DNA of 64,000 nt from contig JAWKRB010000005.1 of NCBI GenBank assembly GCA_041389885.1, forward strand, positions 372,001 through 436,000, read 5' to 3'. The translations under genes and the position numbers were made by a program. Within the stretch, counting starts at the first letter, position 1, and each line of letters begins with the position of its first letter. This document shows positions 8,637-16,546 of this stretch, one piece after another. The DNA comes from JAWKRB01 sp041389885 (GTDB lineage: Bacteria; Myxococcota_A; Polyangia; Polyangiales; Ga0077539). The notes under the pieces were generated by a model, which was not told the origin of the DNA, did no database searches, and was given only the letters and a program-made list of their open reading frames with translations.

Positions 8637-10427
8637 ATGAACTCTTCGTGGTCATCCTTTCGAAATCTCTCGATCCTCGCGCCCTTCTTGCTCCTCGTCG
8701 GGCAGGGCTGCGGCAGCACCAGCCCGGGAGCGGCCGACGCCGCCGTGACCGACATCGCGCAGTCTGACGCGGCGGCGCAAGATGACGTCCAGGCGCCGAA
8801 GGACGGGGGCGCTCAACCTGACGCGGGCGGCGAGATGGACGCCGGCGGCGAGATGGACGCCGGCGGCGAGGCGGACGCGGGCGGCGGGGCCGACGCCGGG
8901 GCGATGAACGCCGACTGGGGCTTTCGTCCGATGCCCAACGGCTTCGCCTTTGAGAACTACGGGAACAGCATCACCGCGGACATGATGATGACCACGGCGA
9001 TGAACCTCTCCCCCGTCGAGATGCGCCGGATCTTCGGCCCGCAGGTGTGCGAGGGCGCGAACGCCACCGGCGACTGCGTGCTGGTCCCGCAGGCCCAGCA
9101 GTGGATGGAGCGCGAGAACGCCGGCATGAACGGCGGGCACTGCGAGGGCATGGCCCTGGTGGCCTCGCACTTCTACACGGGCCTGCTCTCGCCGATGAAC
9201 TTCGGCGCGCCGAGCACCTTCGGCCTGCCCCTCACGAACAACGCCGCGCTGCAGCGCGAGGTCGCGCTGTGGTTCGTGTCGCAGTCGACGATCCCGAACC
9301 TCGAGCGCGCCGACCTCACGCCCCGGCAGGTGGTCAGCGAGCTCGCGCGCGAGCTCGCGCGGGGCACGGCGTACCGCGGCACGATCCTCGGGCTCTACAC
9401 CAGCCCCGGGCGCGGAAACGGCCACGCCGTCTCGCCCTACGCGGTGCGCTACACCTCGCCCACGACGGCGGAGATCAGCGTGTACGACAACAACTACCCG
9501 AACGAGGAGCGGGCGGTGAGCGTCGACCTCGCGGCGAACACCTTCCGCTACGTCACGTCGACGAACCCCATGGAGATGCCGCTCACCTACGCGGGCGACG
9601 CCACCACCTTCACGCTGACCCTCAACGACATCGAGCCGCGCCTGACCTTCCCGCACATGTGCACGTTCTGCGGAGACGCGCAGATGATGACGGGCGGCGG
9701 CAACCGCGGCTCGGTGCGCGTGGCCCTGTCGGGCGAGGGCGACCTCGCCATCGCCGACAGCATGGGCCGCGTGACCGGCACCAGCGCCACCGGCGCGATG
9801 ATGAACGGCATCCCCGGCGCCTCGGTGACCAACGTGCGGAGCAACTTCCGCGACAACCCCGAGCCCATCTACACGGTGCCCCGCGAGGGCACGCTCACGA
9901 TCACCCTCGACGGGTCGCGCATCTCCACCGCGACCGACTCCGAGCTGCTGATCACCGGCCAGGGCTTCTCCCTCGGCGTCGAGGACCTCAGCCTCGACCC
10001 GATGCAGCGCGACACGATCACCTTCCGCAGCGACGCGCCCGACATCACCTACCGCGCGTCGGGGGCCGAGACGCCGACGCTGGTCCTCGCGTTTCAGACC
10101 GCGGGCGCCGACTACCTGATCGAGCTCCGCTCGGGCGCGTTCACCGACGGGCAGAACGTGCGCCTCGCGGTCGACCTCAACACCCAGCGCGTGCGCGTGA
10201 GCTTCGAGGGCAGCACCTCGGCCCCGAGCTTCGAGTTCTACATGGAGCGGGTGACCGAGACCGGCGCCGTGTCGTTCAACCACGCGGGCGTGAGCTCGAG
10301 CGCCGCGTCGGTGCTCCAGTTCTCCTACGCCGACTGGACGGGCAACGGGAGCACCCTGCGCATGGAGGTCGACGCCGACGGCAACGGCTCCGTCGACCGC
10401 ATGGAAGACCTCGCCGACGAGAACTGA
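8637..10427 (+). CDS. Large secreted lipoprotein of unknown function
   Basis: A 596-aa protein with a lipoprotein signal: a basic/hydrophobic N-terminus and lipobox LLVGQGC near residue 29. An acidic, Ala/Gly/Asp-rich linker follows, containing four 6-residue repeats of the GGEMDA type (DNA repeats of 18 bp at 8826-8897). The remaining 500 residues contain no motif I recognise. A stretch including NAGMNGGHCEGMA, and a later HAVSPYAVRYTS, hint at a cysteine-peptidase-like Cys...His arrangement, but that is speculative. The C-terminal half looks like beta-sandwich repeats. It ends with DADGNGSVDRMEDL, which resembles a calcium-binding acidic loop. It is likely anchored to the outer membrane and exposed. 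It stands alone between the ATPases and htpX. Confidence 0.8.
   Translation: MNSSWSSFRNLSILAPFLLLVGQGCGSTSPGAADAAVTDIAQSDAAAQDDVQAPKDGGAQPDAGGEMDAGGEMDAGGEADAGGGADAGAMNADWGFRPMPNGFAFENYGNSITADMMMTTAMNLSPVEMRRIFGPQVCEGANATGDCVLVPQAQQWMERENAGMNGGHCEGMALVASHFYTGLLSPMNFGAPSTFGLPLTNNAALQREVALWFVSQSTIPNLERADLTPRQVVSELARELARGTAYRGTILGLYTSPGRGNGHAVSPYAVRYTSPTTAEISVYDNNYPNEERAVSVDLAANTFRYVTSTNPMEMPLTYAGDATTFTLTLNDIEPRLTFPHMCTFCGDAQMMTGGGNRGSVRVALSGEGDLAIADSMGRVTGTSATGAMMNGIPGASVTNVRSNFRDNPEPIYTVPREGTLTITLDGSRISTATDSELLITGQGFSLGVEDLSLDPMQRDTITFRSDAPDITYRASGAETPTLVLAFQTAGADYLIELRSGAFTDGQNVRLAVDLNTQRVRVSFEGSTSAPSFEFYMERVTETGAVSFNHAGVSSSAASVLQFSYADWTGNGSTLRMEVDADGNGSVDRMEDLADEN
8826..8897 (+). repeat. Four 18-bp tandem repeats (two exact) in the lipoprotein linker
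   Basis: Two exact copies of an 18-bp unit (8826-8843, 8844-8861) are followed by two diverged copies (8862-8879, 8880-8897). They encode GGEMDA twice, then GGEADA and GGGADA. The unit length is a multiple of three, so copy-number change would alter linker length without shifting the frame. Confidence 0.85.
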
Positions 10428-10513
10428 CGCCTCCGCCCGAGGCGCGCCCCACCCCCGCCCGCGCGGGCTGCGCTTGACCCCCCGCGGCCCGCGGTCGCAC
10501 CCTCGCGGGCGCG

Positions 10514-11386
10514 ATGCGAATCCTCCTGCTGATCGTCACCAACCTCGCCGTCACGATGCTCCTCGGCGCGGTGTTCGTCGGGCTCGAGCTCGCGGGCGTG
10601 CTGCCCGAGGGGCAGTGGGGCGCGCTCTTCGCCTCGTCGGTGATCTTCGGATTCGGCGGGTCCTTCGTCTCGCTGCTGATCTCGAAGCCCATGGCGAAGT
10701 GGTCGATGCGCGTGCGCGTCATCGAGCAGCCCCGCGACGAGCTCGAGGCCTGGCTCCTGCGCACGGTGCAGCAGCACGCCCAGGGCGCGCGCATCGGCAT
10801 GCCCGAGGTGGGGATCTACGACTCCCCCGACCCCAACGCCTTCGCCACCGGCTGGAGCCGCGACCACGCCCTCGTCGCCGTGAGCTCGGGGCTCGTGAGC
10901 TCGATGTCCCCCGACCAGCTCGCCGCGGTGCTCGGCCACGAGGTCGCGCACGCCGCGAACGGCGACATGGTCACCCTCACGCTGCTCCAGGGCGTGCTCA
11001 ACACCTTCGTGCTGTTCATCTCGCGCGTGCTGGGCTTCGTCGTCGACAGCGCGCTCTCGCGCGGCGACCGCGACCGACGCGGGGGCGGCCTCGCGTACAC
11101 CGCCGTGGTGATGATCACCCAGCTGCTGCTCGGCCTCGTCGCGTCGGCCATCGTGGCGTGGTTCAGCCGACAGCGAGAGTTTCGCGCCGACGAGGGGGGC
11201 GCGCAGCTCACCAGCCCCTACGCGATGGCCGGCGCCCTCGACGCCCTGCGACGCGCCGACGGACCCGCGGACATGCCCAAGGCCATGGCGGCGTTCGGGA
11301 TCCACGGCGGCGGCTTCATGCGGCTCTTCGCGTCGCACCCGCCCCTCGAAGAGCGCATCCAGCGCCTCATGGCCCAGGGCCGTTGA
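10514..11386 (+). CDS. htpX: HtpX-type membrane zinc metalloprotease (M48)
   Basis: A 290-aa integral membrane protease that degrades damaged or misfolded membrane proteins from the cytoplasmic side. Two N-terminal membrane helices (residues about 3-27 and 36-57) precede the zinc motif HEVAH at residues 142-146. Two further hydrophobic segments follow (around FVLFISRVLGFVV and VVMITQLLLGLVASAIVAW), then QREFRADE supplying the third zinc ligand glutamate. The C-terminus reads FASHPPLEERIQRL, a typical HtpX ending. Length matches the family (about 285-295). The stop overlaps a possible TTG start of the radical SAM gene. Stress control is known elsewhere, but no promoter motif was recognised here. 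Confidence 0.94.
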   Translation: MRILLLIVTNLAVTMLLGAVFVGLELAGVLPEGQWGALFASSVIFGFGGSFVSLLISKPMAKWSMRVRVIEQPRDELEAWLLRTVQQHAQGARIGMPEVGIYDSPDPNAFATGWSRDHALVAVSSGLVSSMSPDQLAAVLGHEVAHAANGDMVTLTLLQGVLNTFVLFISRVLGFVVDSALSRGDRDRRGGGLAYTAVVMITQLLLGLVASAIVAWFSRQREFRADEGGAQLTSPYAMAGALDALRRADGPADMPKAMAAFGIHGGGFMRLFASHPPLEERIQRLMAQGR

Positions 11387-12423
11387 GCGCCGCGCCGAGG
11401 CCCGCGCGACGCGCCCCCGAGGACCTCGTCGAGGTGCCCGCGGCCCTCGCGTCGATGCGGCGCTACGCCCTCGACGGCGCGCTGCTGCTCTTCGACCGCC
11501 GCACCGGGCTCACGGCGGTCTGCGACGGCCCCGAGACCGCCGCGCTGCGGATGCGCGCGCCGCGGGTGGTGCAATTCGCGATCACCAACGCGTGCAACCT
11601 CGCGTGCGCGTTCTGCTCCCGCGACCCCGACGCGTCGAGCGCGTGGACCGCCGACGAGGCCTTCGAGACGCTCCGCGGGCTCTCGGAGCGGGGCGCCCTC
11701 GAGGTGGCCTTCGGGGGCGGCGAGCCCCTCGCGTTCAAGGGCTTCGCGGCGCTCGCGCGGCGGCTCTACGAAGAGACCGAGCTCGCCGTGAGCCTCACCA
11801 CGAACGGCGCGCTGCTCACCGACGCCGCGCTCGGCGCGCTCGCGCCCGTCGTCGGGCAGGTTCGCCTCTCGGTCTACGACGACCTCGACCACCGCCCGAT
11901 CGTCGCGCGCCTCGCGCGGAGCCGCGCGCGCTTCGGGGTGAACTGGCTGGTCACCCCCGCGCGGCTGCCCGCGGTGGAGGCCGCCGTGCTCGACCTCTAC
12001 GCGCGGGGCTGCCGCGACGCGCTGCTGCTCGCGTACAACGGACGAGACGCGTCGATGCACCTGTCTCGCAGCGACTCCGACGCGCTCGCGGAGCGGGTGC
12101 GGGCGCTGTCGCTCGCGCTGCGAGGGCGCATGGCGATCAAGCTCGACGTGTGCTGGGGCGAGCGGATGGAGCGCGTGCCGCGGCTCTTCGACGCGGCGTC
12201 GTGCCCCGCGGGGCGCGAGTTCATCGTGCTCACCAGCGACAAGCGCGTGAGCCCGTGCAGCTTTCACCACGCGTCGTTCGCCGCGGGGAGCGCCGACGAG
12301 GTCATGCGCGTGTGGGACCTTCACCGCGCGGCGCTCGCGTCGCCCGCGGCCGATCCGGGCTGCGCGCGCGTCGCCGACTTCGGCCTCGGGGGCGCGCGGC
12401 GCCGGCTCCCGCAGACAGGTTGA
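11383..12423 (+). CDS. Radical SAM protein with SPASM-like C-terminus
   Basis: A radical S-adenosylmethionine enzyme of 346 aa. The CxxxCxxC motif CNLACAFC lies at residues 71-78 if the TTG at 11383 is used. It is followed by FGGGEPL, the GGE motif that binds the amino group of SAM. C-terminal cysteines (CPAGREF, SPCSFHH and a final CARV) suggest an auxiliary iron-sulfur site as in SPASM or twitch-domain maturases. The TTG overlaps the htpX stop (TTGA); an ATG at 11458 is an alternative start that would still include the domain. SPASM proteins often modify peptides or proteins, but no precursor peptide is visible within the flanking bases. The next gene starts 7 bases on, so the two may share a transcript. 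Confidence 0.85.
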   Translation: MSAAPRPARRAPEDLVEVPAALASMRRYALDGALLLFDRRTGLTAVCDGPETAALRMRAPRVVQFAITNACNLACAFCSRDPDASSAWTADEAFETLRGLSERGALEVAFGGGEPLAFKGFAALARRLYEETELAVSLTTNGALLTDAALGALAPVVGQVRLSVYDDLDHRPIVARLARSRARFGVNWLVTPARLPAVEAAVLDLYARGCRDALLLAYNGRDASMHLSRSDSDALAERVRALSLALRGRMAIKLDVCWGERMERVPRLFDAASCPAGREFIVLTSDKRVSPCSFHHASFAAGSADEVMRVWDLHRAALASPAADPGCARVADFGLGGARRRLPQTG

Positions 12424-12430
12424 TGCACCC

Positions 12431-13384
12431 ATGCGTATCCGTCTCTTCAGCGCCTTTGCGAGCAACAACAGCGGGAGCTACACCCTCGTCGGGCGCTTTC
12501 GCGACGAGGCCACCGCCGAAGAGGTCGCCGAGGTCCTCCAGCGCGCCATCGACGCGCACGAGGCGTGGCACGACGCGCACGCCTTCGACGAGACCGGCGA
12601 CGCGCCCCTCGACGCCCTCGCCCGCGAGCTCGGCCTGCGCGACGCGCGGCACGGGCGAGGCGACGACTGGCCGCAGTACGGACCCAAGCCCACGGCCCTC
12701 GCCGCGGGGCGTCAGGTGCTCGTGCACGCGCCCTACACCGTGACCCTGCCTCCGGTGTTCGGCGAGGCGTTCTACGCGAAGGGCGGGCGCGTCGAGGTCG
12801 AGCTCGACCACGCGCACGAGCGCCTCGCGGTGGAGCTCACGTGGCTCCCCGCGAAGGTCGCGTGGGGCGACCCGACTCGCGAGGCGCGCCTCGACGCGTT
12901 CGAAGAGGCGCTGCGCCCGATGCTCCCTGGGATCACCGCCGCGGCGGAGCACGACCCGCGCCCCGCGATCGCCCCCGCGTGGCACCGCGGCGCGCACGGG
13001 CTGCGAAAGCTCACCGCCGTGTTCAGCGACCTCCCGGTGGGCGTCGCCGTGGTGCGCGAGGTCGCCGACGCCCATGAGATGACGCTCTTCGTGCGCGTGT
13101 GGGAGTGCCCCCACGACGTCGCCGACCCCTTCGCGCAGCTCCGCGTCGAGCGCCCGCGTGAGGGCGTTCACGGGGTGATCCTCTGGCGCGTGGGCGAAGA
13201 CCGCGTGGCGGCGATGCGAGCCGCGCGCGAGGCGATGGGCTGCGGGCTCGCCGAGGCGCGCGCGGCCGTCGACGACCTGCCGAAGGAGCTGCTCACGGGC
13301 GTGAGCGAGCGCGACGCACAGCGCGCCGTCGAGGCGCTGCGCGCGGCGGGGTGCGAGGCCGAGGTGGTGGCGCCGCGTCGCTAG
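12431..13384 (+). CDS. Protein with ribosomal L7/L12-like C-terminal domain
   Basis: A 317-aa soluble protein. The last 70 residues resemble the C-terminal domain of ribosomal protein bL12: ILWRVGEDRVAAMRAAREA, then GLAEARAAVDDLP and AQRAVEALRAAGCEAEVV, which fit the alpha/beta pattern of that domain. The first 240 residues begin RIRLFSAFASNNSGSYTLVG and show no family I know. It is not a true L12, because the N-terminal dimerisation region and hinge are absent. The domain in non-ribosomal proteins is usually taken as a protein-binding module. It follows the radical SAM gene by 7 bases. Function unknown. Confidence 0.75.
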   Translation: MRIRLFSAFASNNSGSYTLVGRFRDEATAEEVAEVLQRAIDAHEAWHDAHAFDETGDAPLDALARELGLRDARHGRGDDWPQYGPKPTALAAGRQVLVHAPYTVTLPPVFGEAFYAKGGRVEVELDHAHERLAVELTWLPAKVAWGDPTREARLDAFEEALRPMLPGITAAAEHDPRPAIAPAWHRGAHGLRKLTAVFSDLPVGVAVVREVADAHEMTLFVRVWECPHDVADPFAQLRVERPREGVHGVILWRVGEDRVAAMRAAREAMGCGLAEARAAVDDLPKELLTGVSERDAQRAVEALRAAGCEAEVVAPRR

Positions 13385-13597
13385 CACCTTTCCACAGGGG
13401 ACGTGACGGGTTGAGGTGAACGACGGGCCCATGTCCCGCGCTGCCGCGCACCCCCTTCTCCCGTCTCGGGCTGCGTTCGACACACAAGTAGAGATCGCGA
13501 CTGAAACGTCGCGCCCTCGTGGTGTCTTCGCCCCCAATCCGCGCCGCCGCGCGCCCTCGCGCCGCGCGGGTCGGCGCAAGGTTCTCGATTCGGGGCT
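13385..13597. other. Convergent intergenic gap, no gene seen
   Basis: This 213-base gap lies between a forward gene ending at 13384 and a reverse gene ending at 13598. I found no convincing reading frame, tRNA or T-tailed terminator. Only short imperfect hairpins are visible, such as GCGAC-6-GTCGC near 13497-13512. Confidence 0.5.
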
Positions 13598-15556
13598 TCA
13601 GTGGAGCTGGAGCTGCATCGGTCGGGCGGCGGCGGCGGGGGCGTTGCGCACGGCGTCGACCTCCTGGCTGGTCGACTGGAAGCCGCGGCGGCGAACGCGC
13701 ACGCGGTAGCGGCCCTGATCGAGGTTGCGAAAGCGGTAGTTCCCCTGCTCGGTGGTGGTGGTGCGAGAGACGACGCGGCCCGCGCTGTCGACCAGCTCGA
13801 CCTCGGCGTTGGCCGCGCCCCGCGCGTCGTCGAGCTGGATCTGCCCCGCCACCTGCGCGTACCGCGCGGCCTGCGCCTCGGCGGTGTCGTGCACGAAGGG
13901 GAGCTCCACGGTCTGCGCCACGCTCCCCCGCGCGTCGGTGAAGCGCAGGAGGGCGACGTAGCGCCCCGCGGGCTGCGCGCGCTGCGCGCTGTCGCGGCCG
14001 TCCCAGCGAAACTCGAGGGGGCCCTGCGCCGAGTCGATCTCGCTGCGCCACAAGGTGTTGGCTTCACCCGACGCGGGGCGGACCTCCATCGACACGCGCC
14101 CGCGCACGTCGGTCGGCGCGACGTCGCGGAGGGTGACGCGGGTGGCGCCCTGGTCCCACGTCGCGGTGGCGTTCACGAGGTAGTGGGCGCCCGTGTAGAA
14201 GAGCAGGCGACGCCGCGCGCTCTGCCCCCGCGCGTTGGTCGCGACGAGGTCGAGGGTGTGCGCCCCCGCGGCGAGGTCGCCCGCGTCGAACTCGTGCGCG
14301 AGGGACGCGCCGCAGCCCCGCGCCACGGGCACGTCGTCGACGCGCAGGTCGACCTGGCGCACGGGCTCGCCGTGGTTGTCGACGGCGCCGCCGCGGAGCG
14401 CCAGCACCCCCCGCGCGTGCTCGCCGTCGCGCACGCCCGCGAGCGTGAGCGAGAGCCGGTCGATCGACACGAGCCCGAACACCGCCCACATCGCCTCGGC
14501 CTTGCCCCGCCCCTCGTGGGACCATCCCCCGTCTTCGGACTGGTGCTCCACCAGCCACCGCGTCCCCCGCGCGACCACGGGGTCGTCGTCGGTGAAGCCC
14601 AGCTCTCGCAGCGCGTGCACCGTCTGCCCCGTCGCGAAGGCGTTCGAGGCCGCCTCGTCGTTGAAGCCGAAGCCCCCGTCGGCGTGCTGCCGCTCGCGCA
14701 GGTGCCCCGCCAACGACCGCAGCGCGGCCTCGCCGGGCTGCGCCCCCGCCGCGAGGAGCCCCAGCACCGCGTAGTTCATGTGCACCGTGTTGGGCACGGG
14801 GCTGTCGCTGAGGTTGCGCGCCTGCGTCTGGAGCCAGGTCTCGGCGCGCCGCATCGGCGCGAGCCAGCGCTCGTCGGCGCTGCGCGCGTACGCCTGACGC
14901 CACGTCTGCAGCGCCTGCGTGGTGGCCTGCAGCGGCCCCGCCACGACGGGGAAGCGCGTGTCGTCCGCGGCCTGCGCGCCGTCGGCGCCCTGGTGCGCGA
15001 GGAGCTGCTCGGCCACCGCGAGCAGGTCGTCGCGGAGCTCGTCTCCGCCGGCCTGGTCGTAGCGCGCGAAGGCCGCGCCGCCGAAGGCCCGGGAGCTCGC
15101 GGGCATCCCGCCGCCGCCCACGCTCAGCCCGCCCGGCTGACGGTGCCCGCCGCGCACGTCGAGGAGCCCCCGTCGCACCTCGCGAAAGACCTCGTCTGAG
15201 ACCTCGTACTGGTGCGCGCGGCCGACGGTGAGGGCCTCGAAGGTCACGGCCTGCACGTGGCAGCCGTAGCACTGGTGCTGGTTCTGCCAGGCCACGGCCT
15301 CGCGGCCGACGAAGGCGATGCCCCGCTGCGCCGCGGCCCGCGCCTGGGGGTCGCCGTGCGACCGGGTGGCGCCCGGCGCCGACGTGGGCGCGGGGCAGGT
15401 CGGGAGCTCGCGCGAGGGCCGCGCGCCCTGGGGCGGCCCGTGCCGCGGGGGGACCGCGCCGCTCAGCGACGCGACGAGCCGGGGCGGCGTGACCCGCGCG
15501 CACGAAGACGCCGCCACGGCGCACACAACCACCCACGGTGAGAACGAAGAACGCAT
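13598..15556 (-). CDS. Lipoprotein fusing a CxxCH haem motif, a terpenoid-cyclase-like toroid and carbohydrate/Ig-like domains
   Basis: A 652-aa lipoprotein with lipobox AVAASSC near residue 18 and a strong ribosome site (GGAGG) before the ATG; a GTG one codon earlier is also possible. Near residue 94 is CYGCH, a c-type haem attachment motif. Residues of about 150-370 contain repeats such as ADGGFGFND and EDGGWSHEG, which match the QW-like repeats of prenyltransferase/squalene-cyclase toroids. Next come beta-rich regions: one with FRWDGRDSAQ (FlgD-Ig-like), and a C-terminal carboxypeptidase-regulatory-like domain (NAEVELVDSAGRVVSRT...YRVRVRRRGF). Cyclase catalytic DxDD is not seen, so a scaffold or binding role is likelier. 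It lies 93 bases beyond the glycerate-kinase-like gene on the same strand and may be read from the same transcript. Confidence 0.8.
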   Translation of the reverse strand: MRSSFSPWVVVCAVAASSCARVTPPRLVASLSGAVPPRHGPPQGARPSRELPTCPAPTSAPGATRSHGDPQARAAAQRGIAFVGREAVAWQNQHQCYGCHVQAVTFEALTVGRAHQYEVSDEVFREVRRGLLDVRGGHRQPGGLSVGGGGMPASSRAFGGAAFARYDQAGGDELRDDLLAVAEQLLAHQGADGAQAADDTRFPVVAGPLQATTQALQTWRQAYARSADERWLAPMRRAETWLQTQARNLSDSPVPNTVHMNYAVLGLLAAGAQPGEAALRSLAGHLRERQHADGGFGFNDEAASNAFATGQTVHALRELGFTDDDPVVARGTRWLVEHQSEDGGWSHEGRGKAEAMWAVFGLVSIDRLSLTLAGVRDGEHARGVLALRGGAVDNHGEPVRQVDLRVDDVPVARGCGASLAHEFDAGDLAAGAHTLDLVATNARGQSARRRLLFYTGAHYLVNATATWDQGATRVTLRDVAPTDVRGRVSMEVRPASGEANTLWRSEIDSAQGPLEFRWDGRDSAQRAQPAGRYVALLRFTDARGSVAQTVELPFVHDTAEAQAARYAQVAGQIQLDDARGAANAEVELVDSAGRVVSRTTTTEQGNYRFRNLDQGRYRVRVRRRGFQSTSQEVDAVRNAPAAAARPMQLQLH

Positions 15557-15649
15557 CACACACCTCCGCGGACCCCGCGCGGCGCCCCGTCGCGCCGTCG
15601 GCCCTGCCGCCTTGATGGCCCGTTGGGACGCCCCGGCCCCGCGAAGGGT

Positions 15650-16546
15650 CTACGCGTGGTGCGTTTTCGCGAGGGGCAGCCGGTCCTCGCCCAGCGTGAG
15701 CGTCATGCGAGGACCAGGGACCTCGGGCGACCACGTCGCGTACGCGGGGACGAAGCGGCGCACGTAGTCGAGCGCCTCGTCGTCCGAGAGCCCGCCGAGG
15801 CCCGCCTCGCGGCGCGCGCGCTCGGCCTGCACGCGCCAGCGCAGCACCGAGCTCGCGTCGGCCATCGCGAGGTGCAGCAGCCCGTCGCAGCGCGCGGTCC
15901 ACGGCGCGTAGCCCGCGAGGAGCGCGTTCGCCGCGGCCATGCCGGGGTCGGCCAGCGCGTCGGCCCCCACCGGCGCGAAGCCCAGCATCCACCCCTCGAA
16001 GAGCACCAGGTCGAAGGGCCCCGTCGCGACGCGCCACCCCGACGGGGGCGCCCGGTCACCCCGCCCGCCCCGCGCGGACTTGTCGTACGCGGGCACCGCG
16101 ACCCCGCCGCCGCGGTCGGCCACGAGCGCGTCGATCACGCTGCAGCCCAGGGGGATGTCGTGGGTGCCGGGGTACCCTCGGAGCTCGAGGTAGGGGTCGC
16201 CGGGGTGCGCCGCCGCGAGCGCGCGCTGCCCCTCGTAGGGGAGGTAGAAATCGTCGATCGAGACGCTCACGGCGCGCGCGCCCGCGGCCGCGAGGGCCTC
16301 GACCGCCGAGGCGCACAGGCTGCTCTTGCCCGCGCCCTGCGGCCCGTTCACCGCGACCACCCGCGCGGCCCCCTCGCGGCGCAGGCCGAGGAGCCACTCG
16401 CACGCGGGGAGCTCGCGCCGCGCGACGCGGGCGGGGTCGTCGGGGTGCAGCGCGTGGAGCCGCGCGCGCATCGCGTCGACGGCCGCGGGAGTCGCCGGGG
16501 TGTCTCTCACCGTGGGATCTTGCGGGGCGAGCGCGGGGCGCTTCAA
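15650..16546 (-). CDS. P-loop kinase of the D-glycerate 3-kinase type
   Basis: A 298-aa ATP-dependent kinase. The Walker A motif is NGPQGAGKSS near residue 70. It is followed by VSIDDFYLPYEGQRALA, the acidic DDFY stretch seen in D-glycerate 3-kinase (plant GLYK, yeast Tda10) and uridine kinase relatives. GYPGTHD and LFEGWMLGF are also typical of glycerate kinases of this class. The reaction would convert D-glycerate to 3-phosphoglycerate, although related P-loop kinases use other small substrates. The start is a TTG whose bases overlap the TolC-like gene stop (TTGA); a GTG 36 bases further in is an alternative. Coupling to a secretion operon is unusual. Family call is good, substrate less sure. 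Confidence 0.82.
   Translation of the reverse strand: MKRPALAPQDPTVRDTPATPAAVDAMRARLHALHPDDPARVARRELPACEWLLGLRREGAARVVAVNGPQGAGKSSLCASAVEALAAAGARAVSVSIDDFYLPYEGQRALAAAHPGDPYLELRGYPGTHDIPLGCSVIDALVADRGGGVAVPAYDKSARGGRGDRAPPSGWRVATGPFDLVLFEGWMLGFAPVGADALADPGMAAANALLAGYAPWTARCDGLLHLAMADASSVLRWRVQAERARREAGLGGLSDDEALDYVRRFVPAYATWSPEVPGPRMTLTLGEDRLPLAKTHHA

Noticed and set aside
10430..10446. Rho-independent terminator after the 596-aa lipoprotein
   Set aside because: GCCTC-5-GAGGC forms a short stem but has no T-tract and few bases of stem.
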